Shown here: in pieces, positions 17,601 to 24,608 of the stretch
Numbering within the stretch: position 1 is the first letter of the stretch
Layout of the letters: each line of letters begins with the position of its first letter
Source of the DNA: Spirochaetota bacterium
GTDB taxonomy: Bacteria > Spirochaetota > Spirochaetia > Treponematales > Rectinemataceae
Direction: 5' to 3'
DNA: 42,603 nt
NCBI GenBank assembly: GCA_029265255.1
Contig: JAJUJQ010000013.1
Coordinates: 1-42,603 of the forward strand
The notes under the pieces: generated by a model
Database searches by the model: none
Seen by the model: only the letters and a program-made list of their open reading frames with translations
Told to the model about the DNA's origin: nothing
Translations under genes and position numbers: made by a program

Positions 17601-19541
17601 GGGATTTATGCCGATGCGCTGGGCGACCTTTGTGAAGAAATACGTCGAGGCCCGAATCTCTGCTTCGCCCCATGAAGGCTTGTTTGCCCTGATCGCTTCC
17701 TCAATGGCCTGCATGCTGGCCTGTTCAGGGATGTCTCGTATTGTCGCAAACGGATTTATTCCAGCTTCCGATCCTCTCGGATTGTTCTCTGTCATCCATC
17801 GCGCGAGGGCCTGTGCCGATGTTGTTTTGTCTTCGATTTTTATTTCCCAACCAGGGAACAATGACGCAATCTTGAGCGTCAGTGCCCGCATATTCTTCGG
17901 GTCTTGTCCTTTTTCGAATCCAAGGATAGTGACTGTTCCCGGCTTGCTCTCTTCGGTGGAAGGCGATATATCCACCGTTGCCGACTCGATGCGCTTCTTG
18001 TTCGAATCTCCCAGCTTGAACGTGTATCGTTCTCCGGGCACCTGTTCCGTTCTTCCAAAGGTGAGCCCTTGCGGAAGTTCGCCCGAGGCTAGTTTGGAGA
18101 ATGCTTCGTAGGTCTGCGTTGAGAGTGTTTCGCTTTTATTTGTCGTCTTCGGGAGTGTCCGAATTTCAGTGTTGGTTTTGCTTGCTTCTGTGTTGACGTT
18201 TACGAACAGCTTCACCGCGCCGGGGATCAGTTTCAGTGCCGACATTCCGAGAAACGTCGTCACCGCCGTGTCCACAAGACTGTCTACTATTTCTTTTTTT
18301 GTCGCATAGGTGAGTTGCACATTATCAACGTCCATCGTGATTTTTTTTGCCGTTTCTTCCGAGACAATTTGGAGGGCTTGCTGTATTGTTTCTTCTGCTG
18401 TCTCGGCGGCGATATCTCCTCCCGCCTCCCATGCTTTTTTTGCTGCTTCTCCGATCCATGACAAAAAGTGTCGCTGTACGATGCCGGCTCTGGCTGCCTG
18501 CTCCGATGCGTCCATCATGACCTTGCTGGCGCTTTTCTGGAGGGCCTTTTGCGCCATCTCTCCAAGGTTCGGGAATTGATTAAAAAATGTTCCAATTTCC
18601 ATCGACTCTATGGCTCCGGCGAGAGCTCCATAGATACCCGCCCAGTCCCATGCGATCTTCGGGTTGATGTGTCCGCCGGTCACTGGGTCTCTGTAGGAGA
18701 GCGCGTTGTAGAATTCGCTCCCGAGTTCCATTTCTTTGGATCGCTGTCCTGACTGTATCATCCCCCCGAGCTGGCTTCCGAACGTGGTTACTGTGGCCTG
18801 TGCCGCAGCCATGCCGAGCCCTCCAATAGCTGTTATTCCTACTAACGGAATGTTGATGCCAGGGATGAGCATCCCCGCTACAAGAGCGCCGGCGGCTGCC
18901 CCTGCAAGGTTGCCCAGGGCACCAGCCTTTATCCCTTCCAGCATTGATGGAATAAATTGCGCGAGGCTTTTCATGGCTTCCCCAGGGAGGCTTCTTTTTA
19001 TGGCATCAGGTGCGGGCATCTGGGCTTGCAGCTGCTGTATTTCTCCCCATAGTGGGTCATTCAAAAAGTCCCAGTCCCTGCCTTTTTTCCAAAGCCGATT
19101 TGCTTTATCGGCGATCTGTGTTCCAATCGTGGCCGCCTGCCATGTCGTTTTGATTGCTTCCCATGCAGTCTTTGGTGCAAGTGCTTTTTGGTAGAGCGCC
19201 TGTGTGATTGCATCAAAGTCGTTGATGGCGGTGGGGAGGGGAATGTTGTAGGTCTGCGACAAAAGGTATGCGCTCTTAAGCCTCGTCTCCGCTTCGTCTG
19301 GGTCAGGAGCAGACTTGATGGCTTCCTGAAACGCATCGGCGACGGACGTTGGCATCCAGAATCCCTCAGGGGCTCCGGGAAACATGGGGACCTTGTCAGA
19401 TGTGTATGGTGTCCATCCAGGTTTTTCCGTCTCTCTTATCGCTGGCCCAATATCGAGCCTTGGCCGCGGTATAGAAACGCTAAGAAGCCGTTTTCTCTCT
19501 TCTTCCTGATTCTTGTAATACTCTGACCAAAAGTCTGACAT
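8625..19541 (-). CDS. Giant polyvalent internal virion protein: metallopeptidase, two ART-like domains, PBECR-like nuclease
   Basis: 3638 aa, last and largest of three ejection-type proteins, in the place of T7 gp16. N-terminus: Gly/Ala-rich hydrophobic stretch (about 204-250) and helices to 460. A zincin-type HELTH motif at 700-704 marks a metallopeptidase. Two ADP-ribosyltransferase-like domains of the polyvalent type start at YHGSG (949 and 1912), each with GTGEG, a GWG/GYG turn and a closing AGITGIRYP- or AGFDGIQYP-like segment. Between them lie a polyvalent-associated region (about 1249-1723, with MLFIEEIQSDWH and GEGMKGFYDKI) and a PBECR-type nuclease-like domain (about 1745-1855, NGYGIAKILKKH, WLVTAYIPEGW). 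Coiled-coil at about 2634-2820; C-terminal helical and hydrophobic region to the end. Six L[FYA]QG motifs (942, 1203, 1245, 1724, 1905, 2401) sit at domain borders. Such proteins are thought to enter the cell with phage DNA and counter host defences. Catalytic activity is inferred. Confidence 0.9.
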   Translation of the reverse strand: MSDFWSEYYKNQEEERKRLLSVSIPRPRLDIGPAIRETEKPGWTPYTSDKVPMFPGAPEGFWMPTSVADAFQEAIKSAPDPDEAETRLKSAYLLSQTYNIPLPTAINDFDAITQALYQKALAPKTAWEAIKTTWQAATIGTQIADKANRLWKKGRDWDFLNDPLWGEIQQLQAQMPAPDAIKRSLPGEAMKSLAQFIPSMLEGIKAGALGNLAGAAAGALVAGMLIPGINIPLVGITAIGGLGMAAAQATVTTFGSQLGGMIQSGQRSKEMELGSEFYNALSYRDPVTGGHINPKIAWDWAGIYGALAGAIESMEIGTFFNQFPNLGEMAQKALQKSASKVMMDASEQAARAGIVQRHFLSWIGEAAKKAWEAGGDIAAETAEETIQQALQIVSEETAKKITMDVDNVQLTYATKKEIVDSLVDTAVTTFLGMSALKLIPGAVKLFVNVNTEASKTNTEIRTLPKTTNKSETLSTQTYEAFSKLASGELPQGLTFGRTEQVPGERYTFKLGDSNKKRIESATVDISPSTEESKPGTVTILGFEKGQDPKNMRALTLKIASLFPGWEIKIEDKTTSAQALARWMTENNPRGSEAGINPFATIRDIPEQASMQAIEEAIRANKPSWGEAEIRASTYFFTKVAQRIGINPDEMASKILHPQVVAGMVPDSPSTFGSISRVSYEGGIKSLIQLGPNANPSTMMHELTHATLWFLMENRQVPQIDQFLTEAETAFGIKNKDWRAEWSGWTDEYQNTAGRNANRSGEEALAYALEDYLAFGRAPSHQADGILAKLAQMIIDLYNGLKRARVNLSPEITQFFDKIMQESPIAQEMQLETEKEATGTTTQETAKNSPQEALEPQIKKKDEGPTQNPVAVAQQQPEGNKPAEQPATIDLGIFQGEINRRRADNTNALAMAKKLEQEGVSQEEIHAQTGWQKIHGNWMHDPLFQGIHAYHGSGASFDYFDSDYMGTGEGAQAYGWGHYFTTNEAIARGYATRSAEANTETHVQFGDAEYINSNNGWTTTEGVPATSEEELVLTAFTYENNKKDALGLLKRIKSGESKFPVLSDATPEEIDAAIELIETTPIQQLSGRNLYEVHINPNGEDVWIDWNKPVPDSIVQKVKEQAAEEGIELPENIDVSTGRKFYRSLYGDNHGDPEADRETSEFLDRAGITGIRYPAASGGFGDGAEGTNYVVFNENKIKIERHELFQGKAPSTLDEAGVTGVVMLDTESQKPQLLHEIDAKILNHELYQGIQDEHGWIYKSEEVIRQKLQGKQPGRQILKMLQSAGVKQDELKWAGLNDALDTDEKLSLNDVLEILNENKLKINEIVYGPGEETRYAQYTLHGGYNYREILFTLPVKRIEWRIPDNAAWIESDGWFKLVQNDPAGNYLHDITSWRRNKEEAIVEHRKITSEAMTRNSSYRSRHWNEPNVLAHTRVDDRELSNGRKMLFIEEIQSDWHQEGRRKGYKTPLDTTGWTAQLQDLQRENEAKFFFGDEGPDIIQYKAWVIYDKEGRAKDREIPENMAKTPQEALQVYSNNYHSTDNRVPQAPFVKTWPEFVFRRVLRMAVDDGYHSIGWTTGEQQAERYDLRKYIKSIRYYTNNDLFDVIASDKYKDIINEYGIPLARVEELFGKEIAEKIARGEGKPYIAKSLFSSPPREGRILSGLDLKVGGEGMKGFYDKILVDYANKYGKQWGAQVQDESIEEDVVVHSLPITEEMRKSVEDGQYLFQGFKGPKIDGKYNTGKAIETLLERREGYVEQGGFIPGIGDIVIPWGWEGTEDKEYSNGYGIAKILKKHEAKDNVLANLAEIFERGKVSDDPNYPHKKWVVLWPYRAVISTDRYGENIPWLVTAYIPEGWRNREAPAGLPSLGPRTPRGQEGDSLAPAATPPQSVPRKKYIVKIKRPNNPLAQGIVTYHGSGAGFKKFDLAYVGTGEGQQIYGYGLYLTESLRVAKGQYADRLGSEPILRTVIGDISVDNVPEIAKVLDEIQNGGRAEFSLKTNEMALKIATTLFMEKLKAEISRQGTDFPILNKQEQEAFSNSEAAGTKEWKKVVSHRKKLEPIISKALTDTLKEFEYREGLDEKGKIQCKFIASLADMIKDVQAEDGAGVILTGGHFIYQNEITLRGDNPGETVEQVRPAGWDKPVQDADIEKIFAEIRRWRAEKWTRNDFEKYLGAGGVYDAIEASLDDDINTHKPDVLFYFASLIHDVKYLIKEDTSGKNNNGKWLYDYLKENMFAGKSKVLDKFLEMAGVTELVPGKTTLDIPLRNTLIRWDAPLYTDQKAALYRYIKAKLQEAKKSGEKNVAKKWVELSEFLDRMEESEYNNSGEALYHYLENAFDDLRNKEIKTEFTDKNSAQAASQMLYRAGFDGIQYPVAYLTGGKGEKGWNYVIFDDGAIAIKKRTLYQGMAEEPNLIRDEARRMIDEGKSYDDFVSFLDSGLADDWGIPDLPPDRKKAWYKQQWEAALAPQTEPDLATWAKSLVENDNAKLRMFLQAIYEEVIMKQDVRPLAGDDQEEILLKQQESEKAYNLRQEIAEPIIAGALSIGTGSKPLSRQFLASVYGIIKANPESYARIYGEVTGDQAIGALGKTLEAARFDTIEDPRLEAAMGISERRRVAEQIKDERLSRAIRSGNFAADEETRDYVRRVEKELAANKKKIAELDKDVAVAETRVDYQTKTIGALRAENKKTNAEIEKIQARITRYLDNNAAIPPQLESQRKSIMQKRDAIRQKLVEASDWMEIEQQLKDAQRRYDNADLRIAEAHARGENASQDAVTARSEARAEIASLKTRLAEANLFRNSTDVQTYLAKLEERTMLQDRYREQQAEQRGLRMMRQYRKQLINQIQRPAAKSANVKYKVAIQNIQNLVNMKYPADPSQMDAAIQYANNLKAKILADPAIAQLVPEQTLSDIIGTPRAKLPLHQIEMLNSVIQTLRQTGREVQAGLVEQRAIKASAIREMIGDKIVSMPGYKQEEGTDTTKKLSDRFAEKVRTVDYAFKTAYRQLRDMDGGIDGINVEFAWNEMNRHYRDKMQWIKQRQETILNAIKNSGADPQDWYDQVVMIPGVGKEKGDATLRKSDLMALALAFRNEDSRQAMLYGNFFSERERTKWRTIAKDNPELAHAMAEAAGEKKFALLTEAINSTLGEADWNILNSVFEKDGQETAARLAPIVADMTNEDLVIVDHYFPLLRRGVGNEKLAEQVAGEINQRTAGLRTPPENGFTKERIKISPWNQNPVEMDLLTTWLKSIERQEQYIHFAQYGRELDAVYLDDLMQEQIRGKFGDAGVRYIKDYITEVKNPSEIDRGNMGETAIRFMRGNLGAAYLAYRTSSVLKQIVTSPWPALPYAGFRIFSEATKMMANPVQYLKETESLSQILQNRSFDMIYDAVKNANVSSAIGKFIKNAEKLGMKGLEYADRFSVAIGWRAVYEKALEEFNGDQTKAIEKADQMVMTTQPMQRGVDLAPAYRYKNSAAQIVLQFTQALNVVYQSLRYDLPAAIKAHDMKTAVGIAVAYAISGTLLQAMTSNPPEPEEDDPKKAAARWAFYAISQATDSIPLIGQMVTRVAKRAITGDTSVKYTDDALPGIAQVMDGMYALAGQDVDAALVSFAEGLGTLTGAPVSAIKGGVRVLSGDIGAAVGRPRKDQ
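16914..16945 (-). repeat. 32-bp dispersed repeat, copy in the giant gene
   Basis: These 32 bp are identical to 39466-39497. On the coding (minus) strand both are read in the same frame as NPVAVAQQQP. Here the segment lies in a low-complexity linker of the giant protein at about residue 870, between the metallopeptidase and the first ART-like domain. Confidence 0.9.
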
Positions 19542-19552
19542 GTGAACGTCTC

Positions 19553-22500
19553 CTAGAAGGACGGGACGAACGTGGTCGCCCCATAGGTGAGTTTTAGCTC
19601 CTCTGCATTCAGCTTCTTTACCGCCGCTGGAGCAAATTTGTAAACGTATGGCTTGCTGGGGTCTGCCGAAAGAACATCAAGCCATTCTCCCCTTGAAAGA
19701 ACCTGTACTACTGGACGCATATCGTTTCCATTGTAGTACACCTGCCGCGTAATATATGCTTGACCATCAATCTGTCCAAGGCAGAACATTGTTCTTATTG
19801 CGTCTTTAATCCCCATGTCTTTAAACATTTTCTCGGTGTTTTTGTTCCGCTCGACTTGTATCCAGTATTGGCCGTCAGGGGTAAATCCGCCCAGCGCGTT
19901 TGTTCCAATATTGATATTTTCAAAACCTTTCGCGCCTTCGCTGATCGCTGACTTTATGAACGAGTTCCTCCACCATTCGGCCGCATAGGCAAATGCCGGG
20001 TGCATTGGCCTTGGTTGCAAATCGTCGCCGCGCCCCATGTAGTATTTTGCTTTCCCTGAAACAATCATGTCGGCGATCGTGTCTATATCGTTTTTCAGCG
20101 TCGGGGAGAGGGAGAATGACGCCGTTGCCTTAACAGTCCACGCCTTTGATTTTAGGGCGTTGATCATGTCTGAAGCTTGGTCTGCGGTTATTATTGGACT
20201 CTCTGCCTGTTTTGATCGCAGCCAGTCTTTGTAGAATTGCAGGTCGGTCGCGGGGATGAGTGCCGGGGCCTTGCCTTGAGACTTGGACATTCTGTCGAGC
20301 TCTGCCATTACGGTATCCCATCCGGTATTTGCTGCTGGGGGTGGTGCGTCCAGCTTTTTTGCATATTCGGCAATAAGGGACTGTTTCCCCGCTCGGGCTG
20401 CGTATGGGGCAATAGTATCCGCTATTTGTTGCCATGTTGCTTTTGCGGATGCTCCAGAGAGAGTCACTGTTTTCCAAACCCAGGAATTCTTTTCCCATGT
20501 TTGGTAGTACACAGTTCCGCTCGTGATTTGTCCCGCCAGAATTCTAGATACGATGTTCGCAGCGGTATCAAGAGCATCCAGATTCATGTTGAGCGTTTGC
20601 GCCTCGATACTGGATGCGGTGGTATCTGCCTTCTCGTAAATCGACGAGTAGAGTGAATCGTAGGCCAGTTTCTCGTTCAAGCTGAGACCAGATGCCCAAA
20701 TTGCAGAACGTGTGAGTAGTGGGCCTGTAACCTTTTCGCCCTTAGAAGCCTGAATTGAATTGTATGCAGCCTCACCGAGGGCGTCTTGCTGCTTGTCTAT
20801 TTCTACCTTATCGTGCAGGGCTTTGTAGTTGGCGAATCGTTCTTGAAGTTGAGTTCCGATTGACGGGTCCATGCTACCGGGCATCGAGTTTATTAGATCG
20901 TCAGATAGGATGTCTCCGCTATATTCTTCATGGTTTGCCCATTTGACGGTATTTTTCTCTGCCTCCGCTACTTGGCGTTGCCATGCGCGTTCGATCCCCT
21001 TTTGCTGCCTTGCCCTCATGTCGTTTTCAAAGGCTATCGCCATACTCATATAGGGGCTATCCGCTGCATTGTCGCCGAGAACCTGCTTTACGTATTCCGG
21101 GGTAAGCCCTTGGCCAGTGATAGGCTTATTTGTCGAATAGTAGCTCTCTTGCTCGTTGTGTAATTCTTCGGCATACTTGGCCGCAGCTTCTTCGCTGTTG
21201 AATTTCCCGAGGTACTGTCCCGTTTCCTTGTAGAGTTGCCATGCCTCTTCTTTGGTAAGGACCTTCCCATCCGGTGAGATGCTTGGCACCAGAATAAACT
21301 TTCCGTCCTCCTCAAAGGTCATGGAGCGGACTGTCGCAATCTCACCGTTGGGCATCATTACCACCGGGCGGGCGTGCAGGTCGATGTTGCCACGTCCATA
21401 CTCTGGTTCAACCGCAAGTTGCCTTTGGGTGACGAGCATGGCGTCCATCAGCTTTGTGTTGTTCGCCGCGGCCTGTGCTTTTGCTGCAGCCTGAGCCACT
21501 CGCTCGTTTTCTGCATCGAGCATGTCGGCGGCGGTTGCGGTTTCCTGTGGGCTGAAATTATTATTCTTATCTTTTATCCATTCTTCGGAGAGAACCACTG
21601 CTCCGTCTGGTAGCTTTTCTCCGTTGTTCTTTTTTATCAGGTTGTTTCTTGCCTCTCTGATGAGGAGTAGGTGATCCGTCGCGGTTTGTTGCGCCTTCTT
21701 TGCATCCTCTAAACGTTGATTCGCTTCTTTGTTTCTGCGCAAGATGTCATTGTAGATGCTCTGCTGGCTGGCGGTAATAAGGCCCGCATCAGCGTCCTTG
21801 TCGACCTGCTCAGTGGTGAGTGTCCCATCATTGAGTTGTTTTTCGTATCCTTTCAGAATTTTTTCATTCTCTGCCTTGTTTGCGGCTTCTGCTTTACTTG
21901 CGGCAATTGCCTCCTCGTCCTTGAGCTCATACTCCATCTCCGATATCGCGTATTGCTGCAGTTCTTCAGGAATGTTGTTTTTTATCCATTCAGGGGTAAG
22001 TGTAGGGCTCCCTTCATTGACTTCCTCGCCGTTAAACTTCTTTCGCATGTTGCTTTTCGCGGTTTGGATATCAAGGAGCCCCTGAGTGTACGCCGCAGTC
22101 TTGTCTTTGATTGCCTGTTCTTGTGCCGCCGCTTTCTTCCTTGCTGCAATCTGGCTGGTGTAGTAGCGGTAGTCGTTTTCAGTGAGTGTCCCCTGCCCGT
22201 TGTTATATAATGCATCTAGTTGCTCGGTCGTTGGCAGTGGGTTATTTGCCGGGTCTTGATCATAGGCCCCGATTTTCTTGTCGAGATCCACAATTGAGGC
22301 ATTTCTCGCCGCTTCTTGAATTTTGTCTTTCAACTGTCCAGCAAGGAGTGTGTACTGGCCTTGGTAATATTCCAACTTTCCTTCTTTGAGACTACTTGCG
22401 TACAATCCGAGCTTCTCTTCCGGAATGATCAATTTGGGGTCATACGGCCTCCCCTGAATTTTTTTCATAATTTCAGTGAGCGAAGTTGATATTGCGATTT

Positions 22501-23854
22501 CCGCAGCCGATGAGGCCTCATCGGATTCGCGATTCTCTTTATAGTTGAAATATGCGTCAATAGTTTTCTTCTGGTTGTCTTTCTCCTCTTGGGGCAAATT
22601 CACTAGGCTGTCGATCGCTGCTTTTGCCGACTCCCTATTATATACTTTCCCGCCGTCAGGAATTGGGAGACCATAGGCCATACTCGAAACCGAATCTATG
22701 ATCGAAGAGGCGGTCTTTCTGTCGGCCCTTGCGGCCGCTTCGGTGTCCTGTTGTTTCTCGTAATTGTTTTTACTTTCCCACACGCTGTTCCATTGAACCG
22801 CCGCCTGCCCCTTTGCATTTGCCCTAATGACCGACCCGTCCTCCCATGCCTTCGCAGCGGCTTCTTCTTCTGGTGTCAGTTGACCGCCTGCACGCTTTTT
22901 TTGATGGGCAAACATCGCATCAGCAATCGCGATGGTGCCGGCGTTTTCGGAGCTTGAGCTTGCCAGTTGTCGATACTTCTGGAACATCGCATAGAACGGC
23001 TCCTTGTCTTTTATGACGCTTTTTTCGATCGCATTAAGAACATCCAATTCGCTGACGGGTTTTTCTCCTTCTGGAACCATCCCGCCAAGCGACTGATACA
23101 TATATTTATCGAGCTTTTCTCTGACACTCTTTTCGGCACTTTCCTCGGCGGCCGACGCATGGAGTTGCAACCTGGCTTTCGCGTTTTCCAGTGCCTGCGA
23201 CCCTACGGTGTATGTCTTGCCGTTGATGGTGACGAGCGTCGCTGCGTTGGTGAGATAGTCCATGGCGGACGCTTCGCCTTTTTCATCATATATGGCTATG
23301 GCCTTCTTTCCGAGGTCGCTCTCTATCGCATACTGCGCGTATGCGTTCATATTGGAGTCGTAGTCGGCAGGATCGATAAGCCTGGTGTCCAAGAGCCCCT
23401 TGAGCTGTTCTCCCGCGAAGGTGAGCGCCTGTTCTGGCGGGCTGTTTTTGATAGCCTCAAGGATTTGATCCCCTACTTTGGAGACTTGCTGTGCGCCCCA
23501 ACCCTTAAACTGTGCCTGCGCGATGGTTGTTTGTTGTTCAGGGAGTACGGCGCCTAAATAATCATTCACGTTTTGTCTGACGGCGAGGCTTTTTATCTGG
23601 TCAACGCCCTTTTGGAGCTCCTTTGTAAAGTCTAGCCATTTTGCCATGTACCCTTCGGGCTGCTCTGCAAGAGGACTTCCAAAATTTGAGTCGGTGAGAA
23701 GCGACTGTTTGAATTCTTCTATCTTCTTTGCGATCCCGAGCTTATAGTCTGTGGATTCTGTTTTGATGGAAAACTTGAGCAGATCAGATGCCGCCTTCAT
23801 GGCGGTGTCTCCGAAGTCTTGGAAGCCCTTAATGAATAAATCTTTGCCGCTCAT
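19553..23854 (-). CDS. Large internal virion/ejection protein (gp15-like position)
   Basis: 1433 aa, mostly helical, rich in Ala, Gln, Glu and Lys, with no signal peptide. It lies between the 243-aa gp14-like and the 3638-aa gp16-like proteins, the place of the T7 gp15 core protein, and probably forms part of the DNA-ejection channel. Two repeats of an L[ST].EWIK-type motif occur (TLTPEWIKNNI about 620, VLSEEWIKDKN about 755), with a related TPEYVK near 920. Residues about 811-908 form a compact inserted domain (NIDLHARPVV, TVRSMTFEEDGK, YLGKFNSEEAAAKYAEEL) that I recall from many podophage internal proteins. Function of that domain is not known. Confidence 0.75.
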   Translation of the reverse strand: MSGKDLFIKGFQDFGDTAMKAASDLLKFSIKTESTDYKLGIAKKIEEFKQSLLTDSNFGSPLAEQPEGYMAKWLDFTKELQKGVDQIKSLAVRQNVNDYLGAVLPEQQTTIAQAQFKGWGAQQVSKVGDQILEAIKNSPPEQALTFAGEQLKGLLDTRLIDPADYDSNMNAYAQYAIESDLGKKAIAIYDEKGEASAMDYLTNAATLVTINGKTYTVGSQALENAKARLQLHASAAEESAEKSVREKLDKYMYQSLGGMVPEGEKPVSELDVLNAIEKSVIKDKEPFYAMFQKYRQLASSSSENAGTIAIADAMFAHQKKRAGGQLTPEEEAAAKAWEDGSVIRANAKGQAAVQWNSVWESKNNYEKQQDTEAAARADRKTASSIIDSVSSMAYGLPIPDGGKVYNRESAKAAIDSLVNLPQEEKDNQKKTIDAYFNYKENRESDEASSAAEIAISTSLTEIMKKIQGRPYDPKLIIPEEKLGLYASSLKEGKLEYYQGQYTLLAGQLKDKIQEAARNASIVDLDKKIGAYDQDPANNPLPTTEQLDALYNNGQGTLTENDYRYYTSQIAARKKAAAQEQAIKDKTAAYTQGLLDIQTAKSNMRKKFNGEEVNEGSPTLTPEWIKNNIPEELQQYAISEMEYELKDEEAIAASKAEAANKAENEKILKGYEKQLNDGTLTTEQVDKDADAGLITASQQSIYNDILRRNKEANQRLEDAKKAQQTATDHLLLIREARNNLIKKNNGEKLPDGAVVLSEEWIKDKNNNFSPQETATAADMLDAENERVAQAAAKAQAAANNTKLMDAMLVTQRQLAVEPEYGRGNIDLHARPVVMMPNGEIATVRSMTFEEDGKFILVPSISPDGKVLTKEEAWQLYKETGQYLGKFNSEEAAAKYAEELHNEQESYYSTNKPITGQGLTPEYVKQVLGDNAADSPYMSMAIAFENDMRARQQKGIERAWQRQVAEAEKNTVKWANHEEYSGDILSDDLINSMPGSMDPSIGTQLQERFANYKALHDKVEIDKQQDALGEAAYNSIQASKGEKVTGPLLTRSAIWASGLSLNEKLAYDSLYSSIYEKADTTASSIEAQTLNMNLDALDTAANIVSRILAGQITSGTVYYQTWEKNSWVWKTVTLSGASAKATWQQIADTIAPYAARAGKQSLIAEYAKKLDAPPPAANTGWDTVMAELDRMSKSQGKAPALIPATDLQFYKDWLRSKQAESPIITADQASDMINALKSKAWTVKATASFSLSPTLKNDIDTIADMIVSGKAKYYMGRGDDLQPRPMHPAFAYAAEWWRNSFIKSAISEGAKGFENINIGTNALGGFTPDGQYWIQVERNKNTEKMFKDMGIKDAIRTMFCLGQIDGQAYITRQVYYNGNDMRPVVQVLSRGEWLDVLSADPSKPYVYKFAPAAVKKLNAEELKLTYGATTFVPSF

Positions 23855-23873
23855 TATTTTTCACCTGTCCCTG

Positions 23874-24605
23874 TTATATCTTCCCAAATACTCCCTGGGA
23901 TGCCAGGTCTGCTACTGTGCCCGCTATGGGGTTGTAACCCCAAATGAAGTCTGCCCCAAAATCCCACCAGTCGTATGTAGTCGCGTCTTTGTAGACGCTT
24001 TGCAGATACGTTCTTTTTACGTTTGCGGCGTCTAAAATGCCTTGTCTTTTGGTATTAAAGAGCGTCATGTACGCAGACCCTGGGTCATATTGTGACCGGA
24101 GTTCGTTCGCCTGTGTTTTTGCCTCATTTACGCTCGCAAGTCCTGTAGCCACGTTAGAGTCTCGCGCAGCGTCTATTGAGGTTCTCATTGCCTTGTTTTG
24201 CTCATCAAGAATTGATTTTGTGATTCCCATGAGCGTTGCGTCTGTCCGCGCCCCGCTCATTCCTGCCGCTGTCTGCAGTTTCCCCATCGTGTCGTTGCTC
24301 GCAGAGAGTTGTTCCATATAGTTGTTCTCTGCGCCCAGTTGGGCAAGGTAGGTGTTTTGCATGTTTGCAGTGAATTGCTCTGTTGCCCCACGCTCAATCG
24401 CTGTAGCTTTGGTAAAGTCTGCTTCTTTGTTGGCGGCAAGCTCGGCGTCCATAACATTTATTGTCGCCGTTGTATCGGCATTGAGTTGGTCAAGTTGGTA
24501 TTTCGCTTCCTTTGCTTCTTTATCCCTGGCTGCGGCATTTGCAAACACATTTCCAACACCTTTTACAAGTGCCGCTCCTAGCATGATAATGGCAAGTATC
24601 GGCAT
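23874..24605 (-). CDS. Internal virion protein (gp14-like position)
   Basis: 243 aa. A hydrophobic N-terminus (MPILAIIMLGAALVKGVGNV) is followed by a long Ala/Gln/Asn-rich helical body and a Trp/Tyr/Phe-containing C-terminus (DWWDFGADFIWGYNP). Size, composition and place right after the gp12-like nozzle gene fit T7 gp14-type ejection proteins, which insert in the outer membrane during infection. The sequence similarity is too weak to be certain by eye. Confidence 0.7.
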   Translation of the reverse strand: MPILAIIMLGAALVKGVGNVFANAAARDKEAKEAKYQLDQLNADTTATINVMDAELAANKEADFTKATAIERGATEQFTANMQNTYLAQLGAENNYMEQLSASNDTMGKLQTAAGMSGARTDATLMGITKSILDEQNKAMRTSIDAARDSNVATGLASVNEAKTQANELRSQYDPGSAYMTLFNTKRQGILDAANVKRTYLQSVYKDATTYDWWDFGADFIWGYNPIAGTVADLASQGVFGKI

Positions 24606-24608
24606 ATA

